From positions 1 through 32,616 of the forward strand of contig JABYQR010000450.1 in the NCBI GenBank assembly GCA_022592445.1: a stretch of 32,616 nucleotides of DNA, in the 5' to 3' direction. The position numbers and the translations under genes were made by a program. The number at the start of each line of letters is the position of its first letter. Position 1 is the stretch's first letter. Under the pieces are notes generated by a model that worked only from the letters and a program-made list of their open reading frames with translations, was not told where the DNA came from and made no database searches. Below are positions 1-10,533 of this stretch, one piece after another. The stretch comes from Cytidiella melzeri. Lineage: Eukaryota; Basidiomycota; Agaricomycetes; Polyporales; Irpicaceae.

Positions 1-3000
1 GTTTTTGTTCCGCGTAGACATCTGTATATCGTCAGCCTGTTGTTATCAACTCCGCACACCATATAGAGGCTTATTCCTGGTGGATCAGAGTAGTAGCCCA
101 AGGAAATATTCTCTAAGACATTCTTCGCCCTATCCCACGCGTCGTTGTTGAATAATGGACGCTGAGTCTTGGCATCCTTCATTGGACCGTAGGTGCGAAA
201 AACGTTGCCTACTTGCTCGTGAAGAATAGTGATTGTTGGTAACAGACGTTGTACCCGCTGCCAGACCCACTTTGGTTTCCACGTCACCATTGTTTCCCAA
301 GTGATTTGACGCTTTGCAAGAACCTGCTCTACGGCTGCCCTGTCGTTTGGATCTGGAAGAAATATGGCGTCTCGAAGCGCACGCTTGTATGGTATGTGCA
401 TCCCGTGAGTTTTGGGCTCCCGTGTATGATCCATCGCATGCCATATATCACCCAGTACACGGGACCATACGACTGGTTCGTTGAGCACAACAGCTCTTGC
501 TGTCTCCGAGAGAATACTCTCTGCGCGCGCAATTCCTGCCGGATCAATGGAACATTCTGCGACGCTCGGTTCATGGGCTGGAGGACCATCCACTTCAGTG
601 TAGCTGTTGTCTGTCGGGTCGAATAGATCAAGATCGTGCTCATCATCCAGCGGTGATAAAGAGTTGGGGCCAAGTTCAGTTGGTGCAAATGGACATTCTG
701 GTAAGGGAGCAGATTGGTTTGGTGTGAAGCTGTCTGGATGTCCTGTTGTGATTTCCAGGTCGGCCATGCGGCAAAGAAGCCCAAGTGACTGTGACGATAT
801 AACTTCTGATAGTGAGGTTTCCTTCTTTGTGCTCAGTAGCTCCGCTCGGACTAAATATCCTGGTTGGATAACTGATGTGATGTTCAAGACTACTCGTGTC
901 CTTGAGACGTTCACGAGATGGAACTGCTTTGGCTGATCAGGAGCTATAAACCCAATGGCAGCAGTGGAAGTGCGATCACGGCTGAGAAGGCGTACAGTTG
1001 TTCCGGGAGGTGTGGCTGCTGTGACTGACGAGTTGCTTGGATTTCTGGCAAGTGCCTGGTAAAGCACCCATGCAGCATACACATCAAGTGCCGCATAAGC
1101 CTGGTACTCATTTGGTAACGCTGGACTATCCCATTGTGTACTGACACGAATACTCTTGTCCTTGTGTAGATGCCGACGGAGTACTCGGGTTGTTAAATTC
1201 ACCAAGCTGATATTCGCACAAGCACATAGGCTGCAAGCCTTGGCAAGAGAGCCGAGTTTGATAGCTCCAGAAAACGGGATATCTTTTGAAGAGTACCCGC
1301 AATCATGAAAAAGCTGGGTGAGGTCGCCTTTAATGTTCACTCCAGTCTTCTTGATCCGTGGGCTGCGCAATATTGAAAGCAGGACAGGCGGCAGTTGCAG
1401 CCGGCCATCATCACGTAGATACGGTGTCATCTGCAACAAAGTAAGTACATGTTGAGATGAGAATATTGGTGTTGAAGCAATACACACGTGTAAAAGATAG
1501 ATGCTGTTCAAATATGCAACTGAGAGGATTGCAACTTTCCTGTGAATCATGCCTGCTGAGCAATTAACAGACCACTCCATGTCCATTGCAAGAGTAAGCG
1601 TAGCGTGTTCAGGAAGGACCTGCAAGTCTTCCATGACTGTGTTCATAAAGTTCCTCATGCGATAGTCGGACTCGAGATCAAAGACAGTCCACCCATCTGG
1701 AATCTCAAGTGGAGCCAGAGTGCTGACCGGCAAGACAGGGTCAATGTTAGACTTGAGCGAAGGAATAGCATGCTCAAGCTCAGCTTTATCTGCTCGCACG
1801 TTGTCCGTGAAAATTAGCTCAACGCCGTCATGCCCATAGAGCCGAAGCGAATGTGGGATCTCTGCCAAGATCGGCATGAACTGATCATGTGCCTTGTTAG
1901 GGGTAAGGACCACCCCTCGCAGTTCATTGAACTCGTGAACAGTCGAGTGTAAGGCACCACATACAGACTTGCCATTGACTTTGCCTAAGTGTTTCGGAAC
2001 CTGTGATATTGAACAATGTCAGAAGAGACCATCCTCGCATGTAGCTTGGCATAGGCAGTATAAATCGTACCTTATGGCTGTGGTCAACAGAAAGTATCCG
2101 TGCAGAAAGCATTGACATGTGTTGATCCATCGCAATTGTATGTTTCTCAATAAGATAGTTGTAGAATCCAGCGAAGAACGAAGGAGACGGGACAAAACCC
2201 GCATAACCTGATGGATCATCCCAAGCTCTGAACCGTTGAAAGGAGACCGTAAACATGAAAAGTCCGGAGCTCATGCGAAGTGACACAGCCTGGAGATACT
2301 CAAGTTGTCTTTGCTCGTAATGCCGCACGTGTAGCTTGCGTATCATGTCTGAGAATGGAGATGGACCAATACCGCGCTGAAAACAATGACGCAGCAGTCC
2401 CGCAAGCTGGTCACTCAGTGCGCATCGTGATGTGAGATGAAACTTGAATGATGATGCGAGAAAAGGTGAAAGAACATTAAGAATTGTTGGCGACCAGCTC
2501 AAGTATGTTCTCTTGCATTCGGGTCTTCCACAGCGGTACCGAAAGCCAATGATGAAGAGGATATTGTTTACATCCACCACCCGGCGTGGTCCTTGTGGCC
2601 ATCCCAGCTTCTGAAGGAGAACCGGCCGGCCTTTCTCCCCGTACCACCCAGCTTCCTTACACTCCGGGCATGGAATTCGCCCGAGTGTATGCGGAAGCCA
2701 AATAAAGAACCGAGCCTTGTAAAACGTTGACGGCACAATTTGAACAACATTGTGGGTGGCGAAAACAGGCGACGGCGGATTCATCTCGAAAGAGCCTGAA
2801 TCGTAGCACGTCGGAGACCCTGAAGGATTACGCAGCATCTCTCGCTGCAGGGTTTTGCAGGCATCCTTATACTGGGTGGGAAGCCACGTTGGCATTGACA
2901 ATCAAGGCTGATTACGCCAGTTGCTACCATGAATGGGTTGCTCTGCATTGTTGCCGGTGTCCTCGCTGTTGTTGTCCAAGTCCTTGTCATCCGCAACGTC

Positions 3001-3984
3001 AGCGACAATAGGCTCCTCACTATTCTCGACGTCCACCGGCGAGCGGTTGAGAAGTTCATCAAGCGACTGCAGCTCCTCACATCCAATATCACCAAGATCC
3101 TCGACAGCTGGCGCCACAGCTGGAGATATGATCTCGTTGTTGTCAACAGGAAAGTCCTGTTGCGGACAAATGTGATCCAACATTGTTGTATGGCTCACTG
3201 CGGCTGTGAGTTCAGCAGTTGCAAAGTTGACACAAGTATCGTAAACGTCATTGCAAACAGAATCACTCGACGATGCCAGGTTGAGTAGCGGGGATGTGTT
3301 CGTAACTGGTGTGGACAGTGAGCTGGGTAATGTTGACAAAGCGGTGATGGCCTTGTCACGGCTATTAGTTACGGTGTAGCTCAAACGTAGCAACTAGCTT
3401 ACCGTTAGCGGGGTAAGTTTGTCTGTTGTGTCTTTTGGTTTGCACCAGTTTGTACCGCTAATATTAAGCCCTATCGATTTGCATTAGTACATCCAGTAAT
3501 ACGACAAGGAATGTAAGCTCACCTAGTGGTCTATCTTCATTTGTGTTGTTGTTCCCAGGAATAGGAGGCGGAGCTGACACTGCTTGCACAGAAGGAAAAG
3601 ATGGAGCACCTGAGAATTGTGTCAACTGATATCACAGGGGCTATACAGGCAAGGGTGCGACGTACCAGCGAGGTCGTTTGGTTCAGACGTGCACTCACGC
3701 GCTGAGTTCTCCGAGTCGCGTGAGCTATTCGCTATAGCTGCAGCGACAACCAAGGGCTTCTTCGGCTTTTGTGTGGCTGAGTGTTGCATGTGAGTGGTTT
3801 TCATTGTTTCTGTATCACACTGTTCCGCACCTGACAGCCATGAACTTGACATGTAGGTAGTGTCCTTCCGCGGTCGGCCCACTGGTCGGCCTCCAGGTTT
3901 CTTGCCTGCATTGGGTCCATTTTTTGTTCCGGGCAGGCGACCTCGTCGCTTTGGAGGGTCGGGCTGTGGTGTCGGAGACGACAT
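1..3984 (-). pseudogene. AT-hook / DUF6729 / DDE-like / 3'-5' exonuclease fusion gene, partial, with one in-frame stop
   Basis: Reads from ATG at 3984 leftwards off the window, so the C-terminus is missing. Order: AT-hook-rich N-terminus (GGRPVGRPRK, about 3870-3890); acidic linker (about 3360-2905); a DUF6729-like region with CPEC and CGRPEC zinc-ligand pairs (about 2690-2510); an RNase H-fold DDE-like block with Asp in SVDHSHK (near 2085) and in IFTDN (near 1810); then a DEDDy exonuclease with DMEW (1575-1583), VNIKGD (1323-1340) and YAALDVYA (near 1083). All exonuclease catalytic residues are present. Introns that keep the frame: 3665-3610, 3522-3471 (TACTAAT branch point), 2070-2001, 1487-1431; the splice pattern between 3470 and about 3360 is uncertain. 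An in-frame TGA at 2902-2904 splits the frame; a 56-nt GT-AG candidate across it (2927-2872) runs into a stop, so I favour a nonsense mutation. Function (transposition or repair nuclease) is inferred. The downstream 1430-1 frame is fully open. Confidence 0.75.
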
Positions 3985-4413
3985 TAGGTACAATATGATG
4001 AGCAATAGTGAGTTGGAATAGGATAGCGAGAGCGGGAACAAAGAGTATGTCGCGTAAGTCAGAACGCGGCGCGTGAAGTAATGATATGACCATGTCAAGC
4101 GCCAGAGAAGTAACCATAAGAAGTAAACCGTCGATGTAACCTAATAAGGTCTTTTTTTTTATCATTAAAATTAAATGTCAGCGAGGCCAGGGACGATACA
4201 AGCTATACGACTATACACCTAATACTCTACGTGTAACGGGAAGACTTAAAAGCCTAGACGCGCGATACGCGCAAGAGAAGTACACTACCACAACCTAATA
4301 AGGTCACAAGTTACATTGCTCGGCCCTCACATATATAAATCAAGTGCCAACTGAGTCTGTTTGCGCTGTCCATCTTCAACGTGCTTGTAAATCCTATACC
4401 TCTCTTTATATTT
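3985..4413. promoter_or_regulatory. Shared divergent promoter between the exonuclease gene and the RecQ gene
   Basis: The 429 bp separate two divergent ATGs (3984 minus, 4414 plus). TATATAAA at 4332-4339 lies about 75 bp before the RecQ ATG and is a good TATA candidate. The near-palindrome AACCTAATAAGGTC occurs twice in the same orientation, at 4138-4151 and 4292-4305, each with GAGAAGTA 20-40 bases upstream. A T-tract (about 4151-4160) follows the first copy. The motif could be a binding site co-regulating both genes; that is inference. Confidence 0.5.
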
Positions 4414-5146
4414 ATGTCCGACCCGCACATTCCTTGCAATAAACTTTGTCCTGATATACCCACTGTTGACACAATCCGAACCAACACGGAGAAGCTCCTC
4501 GGTCGTTACCCGTGCTTGTGGCAGGCTCAGGCTTCACAGGTCATCCTCCGTGGTGTCAAAGATTTGGTGGTGAATTCTGGGACTGGCTCGGGAAAAACAC
4601 TCACCTTTTGGATTCCACTGTTGTTCAGTCCAACAGGTATTCAGGTTGTGATCACACCCCTGAACATACTCGGCACTCAAAACGAGGCCGAACTTGCGGC
4701 TCGTGGAATCAAGGCGATATCAATCAACAGTAAAAACGTGAACTACAAGAACATTCAGGTGCAAACTGTGCACTTTATATTGACCAAGACTCACCGTACA
4801 ACTTGAATAGGATGTCAAAGACACGAAGTATCGCGTTGTCATCGTGAATCCGGAAATTGCCCTTGGCGCTGGAAGTGCATTCGAAGCGGTTTGGAAATGC
4901 GATGCATTCACATTGCGTATCCTCAGCATTATCTGGGACAAAGCACATTGTGTTAGCGCATGGGGAAGTTTTCGGAAGGAATACCAGGATGCGGGACAAC
5001 TCCGGCTTCTTCTCAACCGTCGTGTCCCATTCTACGTTGCCTCCGCCACACTCCCCGGCAAGATCCTCACTGACGTGATGCAACGTCTTCGAATGCATAA
5101 GGAGTCCAAAGACTACATCAGTAGGATTGATGTACTGCTCAGATAA
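4414..5146 (+). pseudogene. RecQ-family DEAD/DEAH helicase, N-terminal fragment
   Basis: ATP-dependent 3'-5' DNA helicase of the RecQ superfamily 2 type; only the first RecA-like domain remains. Start is the ATG at 4414 (MSDPHIPCNK). Exon 1 ends at 4758, a 52-nt GT-AG intron spans 4759-4810, and exon 2 starts at 4811 in phase 0 (DVKDTKYRVVIVNPE). Motifs: Q-like PCLWQAQA; Walker A GTGSGKT (near 4580); motif II region IIWDKAHCVSAWG (near 4940), where RecQ proteins normally have DEAHC; motif III VASATLPG. The Glu to Lys change in motif II should abolish ATP hydrolysis. Reading stops being RecQ-like around 5125 and ends at 5146, before motifs IV-VI, where the neighbouring DUF6589 fragment begins. 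So the gene is both truncated and mutated. It diverges from the exonuclease gene, which suggests a common unit. Confidence 0.8.
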
Positions 5147-7256
5147 AATACCCACCGTAGCCCAGATGGGTACACACTATATAGCTGATGCATGAATAGA
5201 AGCATACGGTTTGCGTACTTGTGTTTTCCTGTAGCCTTAAAAATCTGAATCCATGGCTGGAACAGTATTTCCACGCGTCCAATATCTCCTGCGTTCATAG
5301 CATACGATAATTCCTCATACAACAAGAGGTAGTAATGACATCGCATGGTATTTTCGTGCTGCTTGTCTCGCTGGTCGGCTGATTTTGTCTGCATTTGATA
5401 CATGCTGATTCCATCGCCCCCTTCGACATACTGAGAGACCAGTTGATTCAAGATGCTCGTGATATCTTCCAGTGAAGGCTCTGACCTGGCCCAGTCTTCA
5501 AGTGTGAGGTAGCCTCGCTTCCGAGCTTCTACTCGCCACACATCAAGGCGTAGCACGCTGCCAACATGACCAATAAGCTCGTGCTGCTCACGGAAACCCG
5601 CATTGTTGATGAGTTTGTTGGCACTCTTCGGACGGAGACAGCTAACAAAGGCCATAAAGCCTGTCGGATCCTTCCTAGCATCCATTGGAGTGACCAAAAT
5701 CCGCCAAATTGCATCTGCGGCCGCCATTTTGAAATGAAAGAGACCAAAGACAAAGACAACAAACTGAAGTTGATCTTCAGGTGCCATCTCGATAGCGCGT
5801 CGATCCATAGCACTAATAACCCGCTCCATTGTTTCTAAATCCCCATGAACCAACTGCACAAACTGAGCAATATTGATTTCCTCGAGACCCGATATCTCCG
5901 CGCCATGTTTCCCAACAGCAGCTTGGCCAAGCATGTCCATAATTGCATCAATATTGCCCGAAACCTTTGACTGATTTATGTCCATTGCACGGAGTGGCAC
6001 CTGCTCAGTCTTGCATAATGGAATCATCTCAACGGCCTCAGGTTGGCTGACAAACAACTTCATACTTGCAAAGTACTTTGGTCCATGAGTGATCAAGGTT
6101 TGTACAAATATCCATGAGCGAAAACGGGCACGACGGCCTAAACGTGGTTTTCCTGGCTCGTGTACAACAGGTGGTGGAGGATGAAGAGAATAGAGCATCT
6201 TGAAGGTAGTCAGCGGATTGAAGTGCTTCGGGTTAGATGCTCGAGGGTTGTTTGGATTCATGTCCCATAGCGAACCAGAAACACGAAGGTTGTCAAGCTT
6301 CATGTCATGACTAAGCTTCTACATTGTCCCGGATGTCAAATGGACGAGCAGGTCGCTTGGACCATCAGCGGACGGAATGCCGGTTTTGAATTTCACATCA
6401 AAATTATCATATGCATATGAGACAAGGAGTGACTGCCCGAGGCGTTGCATGTCCAAACAAGACTCGCGCGAGAGGGAGTGTATTGCGCGGTGTATCGACG
6501 TGAGTGAAATAGAGACACCCATCCGTGAGAGCACCTTCACAAGTTTCTCAGGCGCTCTGCATGAGTGCAGAAAGATCCCCATAGTAGCCTGAAGAATATT
6601 ACATTTCTGGAAGCGGTTGTGTGCCAAGATACTCGTTACAGTGACAGTTTTCTACACCCATCGGACATGGTCAGTTGGTGCTTAATATGCTATTGAGAAT
6701 GGAGACTTACAATTATGCGCAAGCCATGTATCTTTTTCCGCCGTAAACCCTGCTCTGCGTCAGGTCCAGCATGATTAAAGTTGTTCTCCTCTTTGTCTTC
6801 GGCATCCAAATCCTCTCCAATAGCATTGCCCGTCACCGGCTCCGTATCCTCAGAACCTGTGGCGAGACGGAAAACGAGTGACCACAGGCGCGGTTGTTCT
6901 CTCTGGATGGTCACAGCCAACTCCTCAAGGCAAAAGTCCCGGATCTGCGCAGGTTTAGCTTGTGACGCGCTGAAGTGCCAGTGATCAATATTGTGCGCCA
7001 GGCTGTCGATAGCATCAGCATAGTGCTTTGACATGATACTGTGCGCCCACGACAAGGTCTGCTTGTGAGAGGGTGAGTTGTAGTATAGCGACGAGAGCAC
7101 AAAGTCTTTGAACAGGAATGGATGGGGGTGTTTAGACTGTGGGTGCATGAGTGTGCTGATGACCAGGTCGGCCAGCGAGATCCTGCTACTTTCTAGCAGT
7201 TCGAGCATGTGTCGATGCACTGCGGTGGCCATAACTTGTACGCGCGAGATAAACAT
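5113..7256 (-). pseudogene. DUF6589-family protein, C-terminally truncated and with an in-frame stop
   Basis: A basidiomycete family of unknown function, often multicopy and, in my reading, carried by mobile elements. ATG at 7256; a further upstream exon cannot be excluded. Exon 1 runs to 6711, then a 59-nt GT-AG intron (6710-6652), and exon 2 starts at 6651 in phase 0 (KTVTVTSILAHNRFQK). Typical family stretches: NILQATMGIFLHSCRAPEK, VSYAYDNFDVKFK, LLVHLTSGTM, KLDNLRVSGSLWDMNP, and HKYANRMLLFMHQLYSVYPS near the end. An in-frame TAG at 6319-6321 falls between LTSGTM and KLSHDMKLDNL, where the homologous frame simply continues, so one codon is mutated. The protein is cut at the 5150 breakpoint; the last 13 residues before the stop are not family-like. 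Exon 1 ends in an acidic, low-complexity stretch (DLDAEDKEENN). Confidence 0.7.
5120..5155. other. Breakpoint joining truncated RecQ and truncated DUF6589 genes
   Basis: The plus-strand RecQ reading loses family character after KESKDYIS (about 5125) and the minus-strand DUF6589 reading loses it after VYPSGLR (about 5155). Both proteins should continue for hundreds of residues. The simplest explanation is a deletion in an ancestor in which the two genes converged. No obvious transposon end or target duplication is visible at the join. Confidence 0.55.
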
Positions 7257-8100
7257 GACACGCGTCAGAATAATTCAACGTGGTTCAGCTGGCAAGTCTT
7301 CCCAAAACGGACAATTAACAGGCGTCTATCACGCCGAGCACCGCTGTTTACCTTTGTTTGCTGCCAGCCGTTGTAGGGAGCTTGCAGGGATTAAGGTTCA
7401 AAAACAGATTACATAACTCATCTTGCATGTGATTCATTGACATATACGGTGAAGATTCCATAAACTCCTTTGTAGCTCTATCACGCGTGGCTACCGTCGA
7501 GACCTATCCCTGCAAACGCTCCCGTAGATGGCTGGACGGAGCCTGCTGCAACCCCACTTCCACCACATTCAACAAGCACGCTCGCACACTTCCAGCTGTA
7601 CGCGCGTTATTCATTGGAAAGCGCAGGGTAAGCGTACACCTGAATGTGACTTGCTCATGCATCACATATTCCCTGCGCGGCAAACACCAGTGCTAGACCG
7701 CCAACTTGACTTGGGGCGGCAAACAGATGAAGAAAGTGAAAGTAGATGTCACTGACACTTGGTAGAATCAAATGAAACTATTGGCTCACCAATCTTTCTG
7801 CCAAAGGTAACAGAACAACGCGTGTTCAGACGTTTCGCAGGCTGACCCCATCCGTATTGAAAACTGCCGCCGCGCGAGGATCGTTCTCCTGGCAATCATT
7901 GGTTCCAACATCTGTTCTATGCGTGAATTGTGTCTCATGTGCCACAGCAGATTGTGACAGTGGGTGCACAGGGACTCTACCATTAGGTTCCAAAGTATCT
8001 AGCTGTTCAGTTGAGCATCAGTTATACATTGATGTGGCACAACTACTCAGGTAGCATAAGTAAACCTGTGAGTACAATAGAATGTGTATATTAAACTGAA
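7257..8100. other. Region upstream of the DUF6589 gene, no assignable gene
   Basis: Base composition resembles the preceding gene cluster more than the AT-rich DNA that follows. Short minus-strand frames are open (7786-7983, with CTHCHNLLWHMRH), and could be remains of a 5' exon or of another gene of the same unit, but I cannot link them by phase or recognise a domain. The right border of the gene cluster was not identified. Confidence 0.3.
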
Positions 8101-9857
8101 TGCATCTGGCTATGAAGGACCAGCTTTCTACAAGCAAAGAGGCGTGGTCAACCCATAAGCTGGCTTGTCAAGCTTGTCTATTCAAGGGGGCCTCTGCAGT
8201 AGGTTTTGATTTGAACAACACTCCTGTTTGGTAATGTGTGTCTCTAAGGATCAACATGTCGCTCAGCACTTCATTTCTTACATGCAAGCTCAGTGCTAGG
8301 CTACACCACCAGCTTGTCTTCTACTGTTGATTGTCTGGGTCTACAACTACTGTAGCAGCTGGGCAAACAGGCAGTCACGCAAGGGCAACAGACATCCAAC
8401 AGCAGAAATGGAAAACGATATCACAGTGAATCCAGCCAGACATGTGTTAGATGTCATTGTAATTTGCCTCTGTCTTGTCCAGTCTCAGTCTGTTTGACAC
8501 CTGGCACAATCTTTCAAAAAACATCATTACCATGCTCTGTTGTGCATAGTTCATGGCTCATCAATATGAATCTTTCCCAGTCATTACAAAAGCTGATGCT
8601 TGAATTATTTGTTGTCCAGATGTCCGCAGCATGTCAGTGCAATGGGCTAATTACTGATAATCTACACTTCAATGACTTGCACATGAAATAATGTGCAACA
8701 GAAGGCTTATTTCACCAATTCAAGCTATGTACATCAGAAATAGTATATATAACTATGAGCTTGCTCCGTAAAGTGATTGTAGTGTTAATGTCATCAGCAA
8801 ATGTTGGAAATTTGAGTGAGTGTCAACAGGTCCAGCATTTCCCCAGGCTCATTTGTTATCAGAGCCCTCACTGTCAGTAAAGACTGTGACAGCCCTTATC
8901 ATGGTGTCCTTGGTCTCGCCCTGTGCCCAAAGTAAAACAGTGGTGCTGAGATCATGAATGACAATGATGGGTGTTTTCCAAACTTGTAAAAGTTGTCATC
9001 AAGGATTTCCTTGTTGAAGCTGTAGCACAGGATCCAAAAATGTGCCATGTATTATCATAATCAAGTTTTACTCTTGCTTGTACCATTACCTGTAGTTTGC
9101 CCTTGACAGTCTACCTCTACATTTGCAACACACATCCTGACAGCTATTTTTGCCCTCACAGTAGTCAACGGCTTGATTAATCATGTAATCTAGGTCCTTG
9201 TCACAATTTGTGTTCTGTTCAGCTATGTTTCTGTGTTTCTTTCAGTTTTGTGTCTTCTCATGAACATTGTCACTGCAACTGTGTTCAACCTTCACTATAT
9301 CAAGCTTATTGTGTTCCACCTTCACTGCATCAAGCTTACTGTGTTCTACTTTCACTAAAACTGCGTTTTACAGCAACCCCTTCATCTTCATTAGCAACAC
9401 TTGTTGTTTTCCTGACTTGTATTGCATTCTCATTGTGTTTTGGTCTTATTGTGTGTGTTACACATTGCATTTATCAACTGTTTGCATGTCCATTTTGTTG
9501 TTGTGTTTAGTCTTGTTACACTCTCTACTTTGCCGAGTTTATTGTGTTGCTTGCAATATGCGTAGCATTTGCCCCCTAGCTCAACTAATATATAAAACTT
9601 ACCTTTCTACCTCATTACCTTAGTAGGACTCTTAGTCCACCTTGCCAAACTATATAAACTGTTGTGCTCTCATGCCCTTACACATCTATTTCCACTTTGT
9701 GGTTGGTTATGTTGTCTTTGAGGTTGTTCTTGTTTCAGGGTGTGTCTTAGCATCTCATCATCCAATTTCCTTGTTCCCAAGAGATTTAACTGGGAAAATT
9801 GTTTGTATAGTTGTGCATATGATACCTTGTTTACTATACTTATGAGTATCAAGATTG
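8101..9857. other. AT-rich intergenic DNA, no gene recognised
   Basis: No coding frame with protein-like composition was found. At 9276-9360 a short degenerate direct repeat occurs three times (core CTTCACT..ATCAAGCTTA, about 33 bp apart), which produces two overlapping cysteine-rich shadow ORFs. Nothing else is supported. Confidence 0.5.
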
Positions 9858-10343
9858 ATGATAGTGAAAAATGCAAAAAAGTCACCTACAACTGGCAATG
9901 ATTACTTGGCATTCTTTTGTAATGTCTACAAAGATTTGAATTCTGAAAATGATGATGTTGAAGATGGTATAATCATCTCTCAAGACTGCCTGCATCACAA
10001 TCTACAAGATATATCCTTCATAGATGCAACTGGTAACAATGCAAGACAACATTTTAAGCACATGCTTTCACCAGTTTCAAGTTCAACATTAAGATTATCA
10101 TACTGTAATAAAGTCAACTGTGAAATTATATCTGTGCCATATGATAGATCTACTATATGGCACTGTACAAAGAATAGCTGGCTCAGCAAAGTCAAGCGTA
10201 ATGGCTCACATAAAGGTCAAACTATTTCCAACTGCATGAGTGCCCTAATGCACATTACATCAAAGAATAAGTGCCCCTGCTTTCATAGCAGTGATGAAAT
10301 TGTATTCATATTTGAACATACTATGCAGGCCTATGTGCCTGTA
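9858..10343 (+). pseudogene. Uncharacterised ORF interrupted by the pogo-like element
   Basis: An open frame of 162 codons from ATG 9858 to the insertion point, with mixed, protein-like composition (NSENDDVEDGIIISQD, HHNLQDISFIDATGNNARQ). I do not recognise the family. After the element, the same frame continues at 18127-18252 for 41 more codons to a TGA once a single TA is kept. The precise restoration of frame suggests the ORF existed before the insertion, but a match by chance is possible (about one in three for the frame, times an open 41-codon run). Local AT richness also makes this a weak gene call. Confidence 0.35.
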
Positions 10344-10370
10344 CTGTACTATTTCGACCGTAACGGGCGT
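10344..10370 (+). repeat. Left terminal inverted repeat of the pogo-like element
   Basis: 27 bp starting CTGTACTATTTCGACCGTA and ending CGGGCGT; pairs with 18098-18124 with one mismatch (A/G in CCGTARCGG). TA at 10342-10343 precedes it. Followed by two TCACGG-containing stretches (10370-10380, 10413-10427) that may be subterminal transposase sites. Confidence 0.75.
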
Positions 10371-10533
10371 CACGGTCACGGTGAGCTTGAATTTGATGGT
10401 ATTTTTGTCAATGTCACGGATCACGGTGGGGACATGTTGGTAAAAATGTGAGTTCTCTACAAGTGAATTTTCCCGGGCCTGCAGCGCAAAGGGACAGAGC
10501 TTACTGTATGTAGAGATACAAAAGCAATCTATT
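10371..10533. other. Element 3' flank between left inverted repeat and transposase stop
   Basis: Non-coding; holds the degenerate inner part of the terminal repeat and the 3' end of the minus-strand gene. No other feature seen. Confidence 0.4.

Noticed and set aside
2872..2927. A 56-nt intron that would remove the TGA at 2902
   Set aside because: Joining its ends shifts the frame into a TAA at once, so it does not rescue the gene.
1..7256. Starship-type giant transposon or KDZ transposon
   Set aside because: No DUF3435 tyrosine recombinase and no KDZ transposase signature was seen; the domains present (DUF6729, exonuclease, RecQ, DUF6589) do not match either.
9208..9623. Two overlapping cysteine-rich ORFs of 100 and 118 codons
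   Set aside because: They arise from a degenerate 33-bp repeat and AT-rich DNA, with no start context, domain or intron logic.
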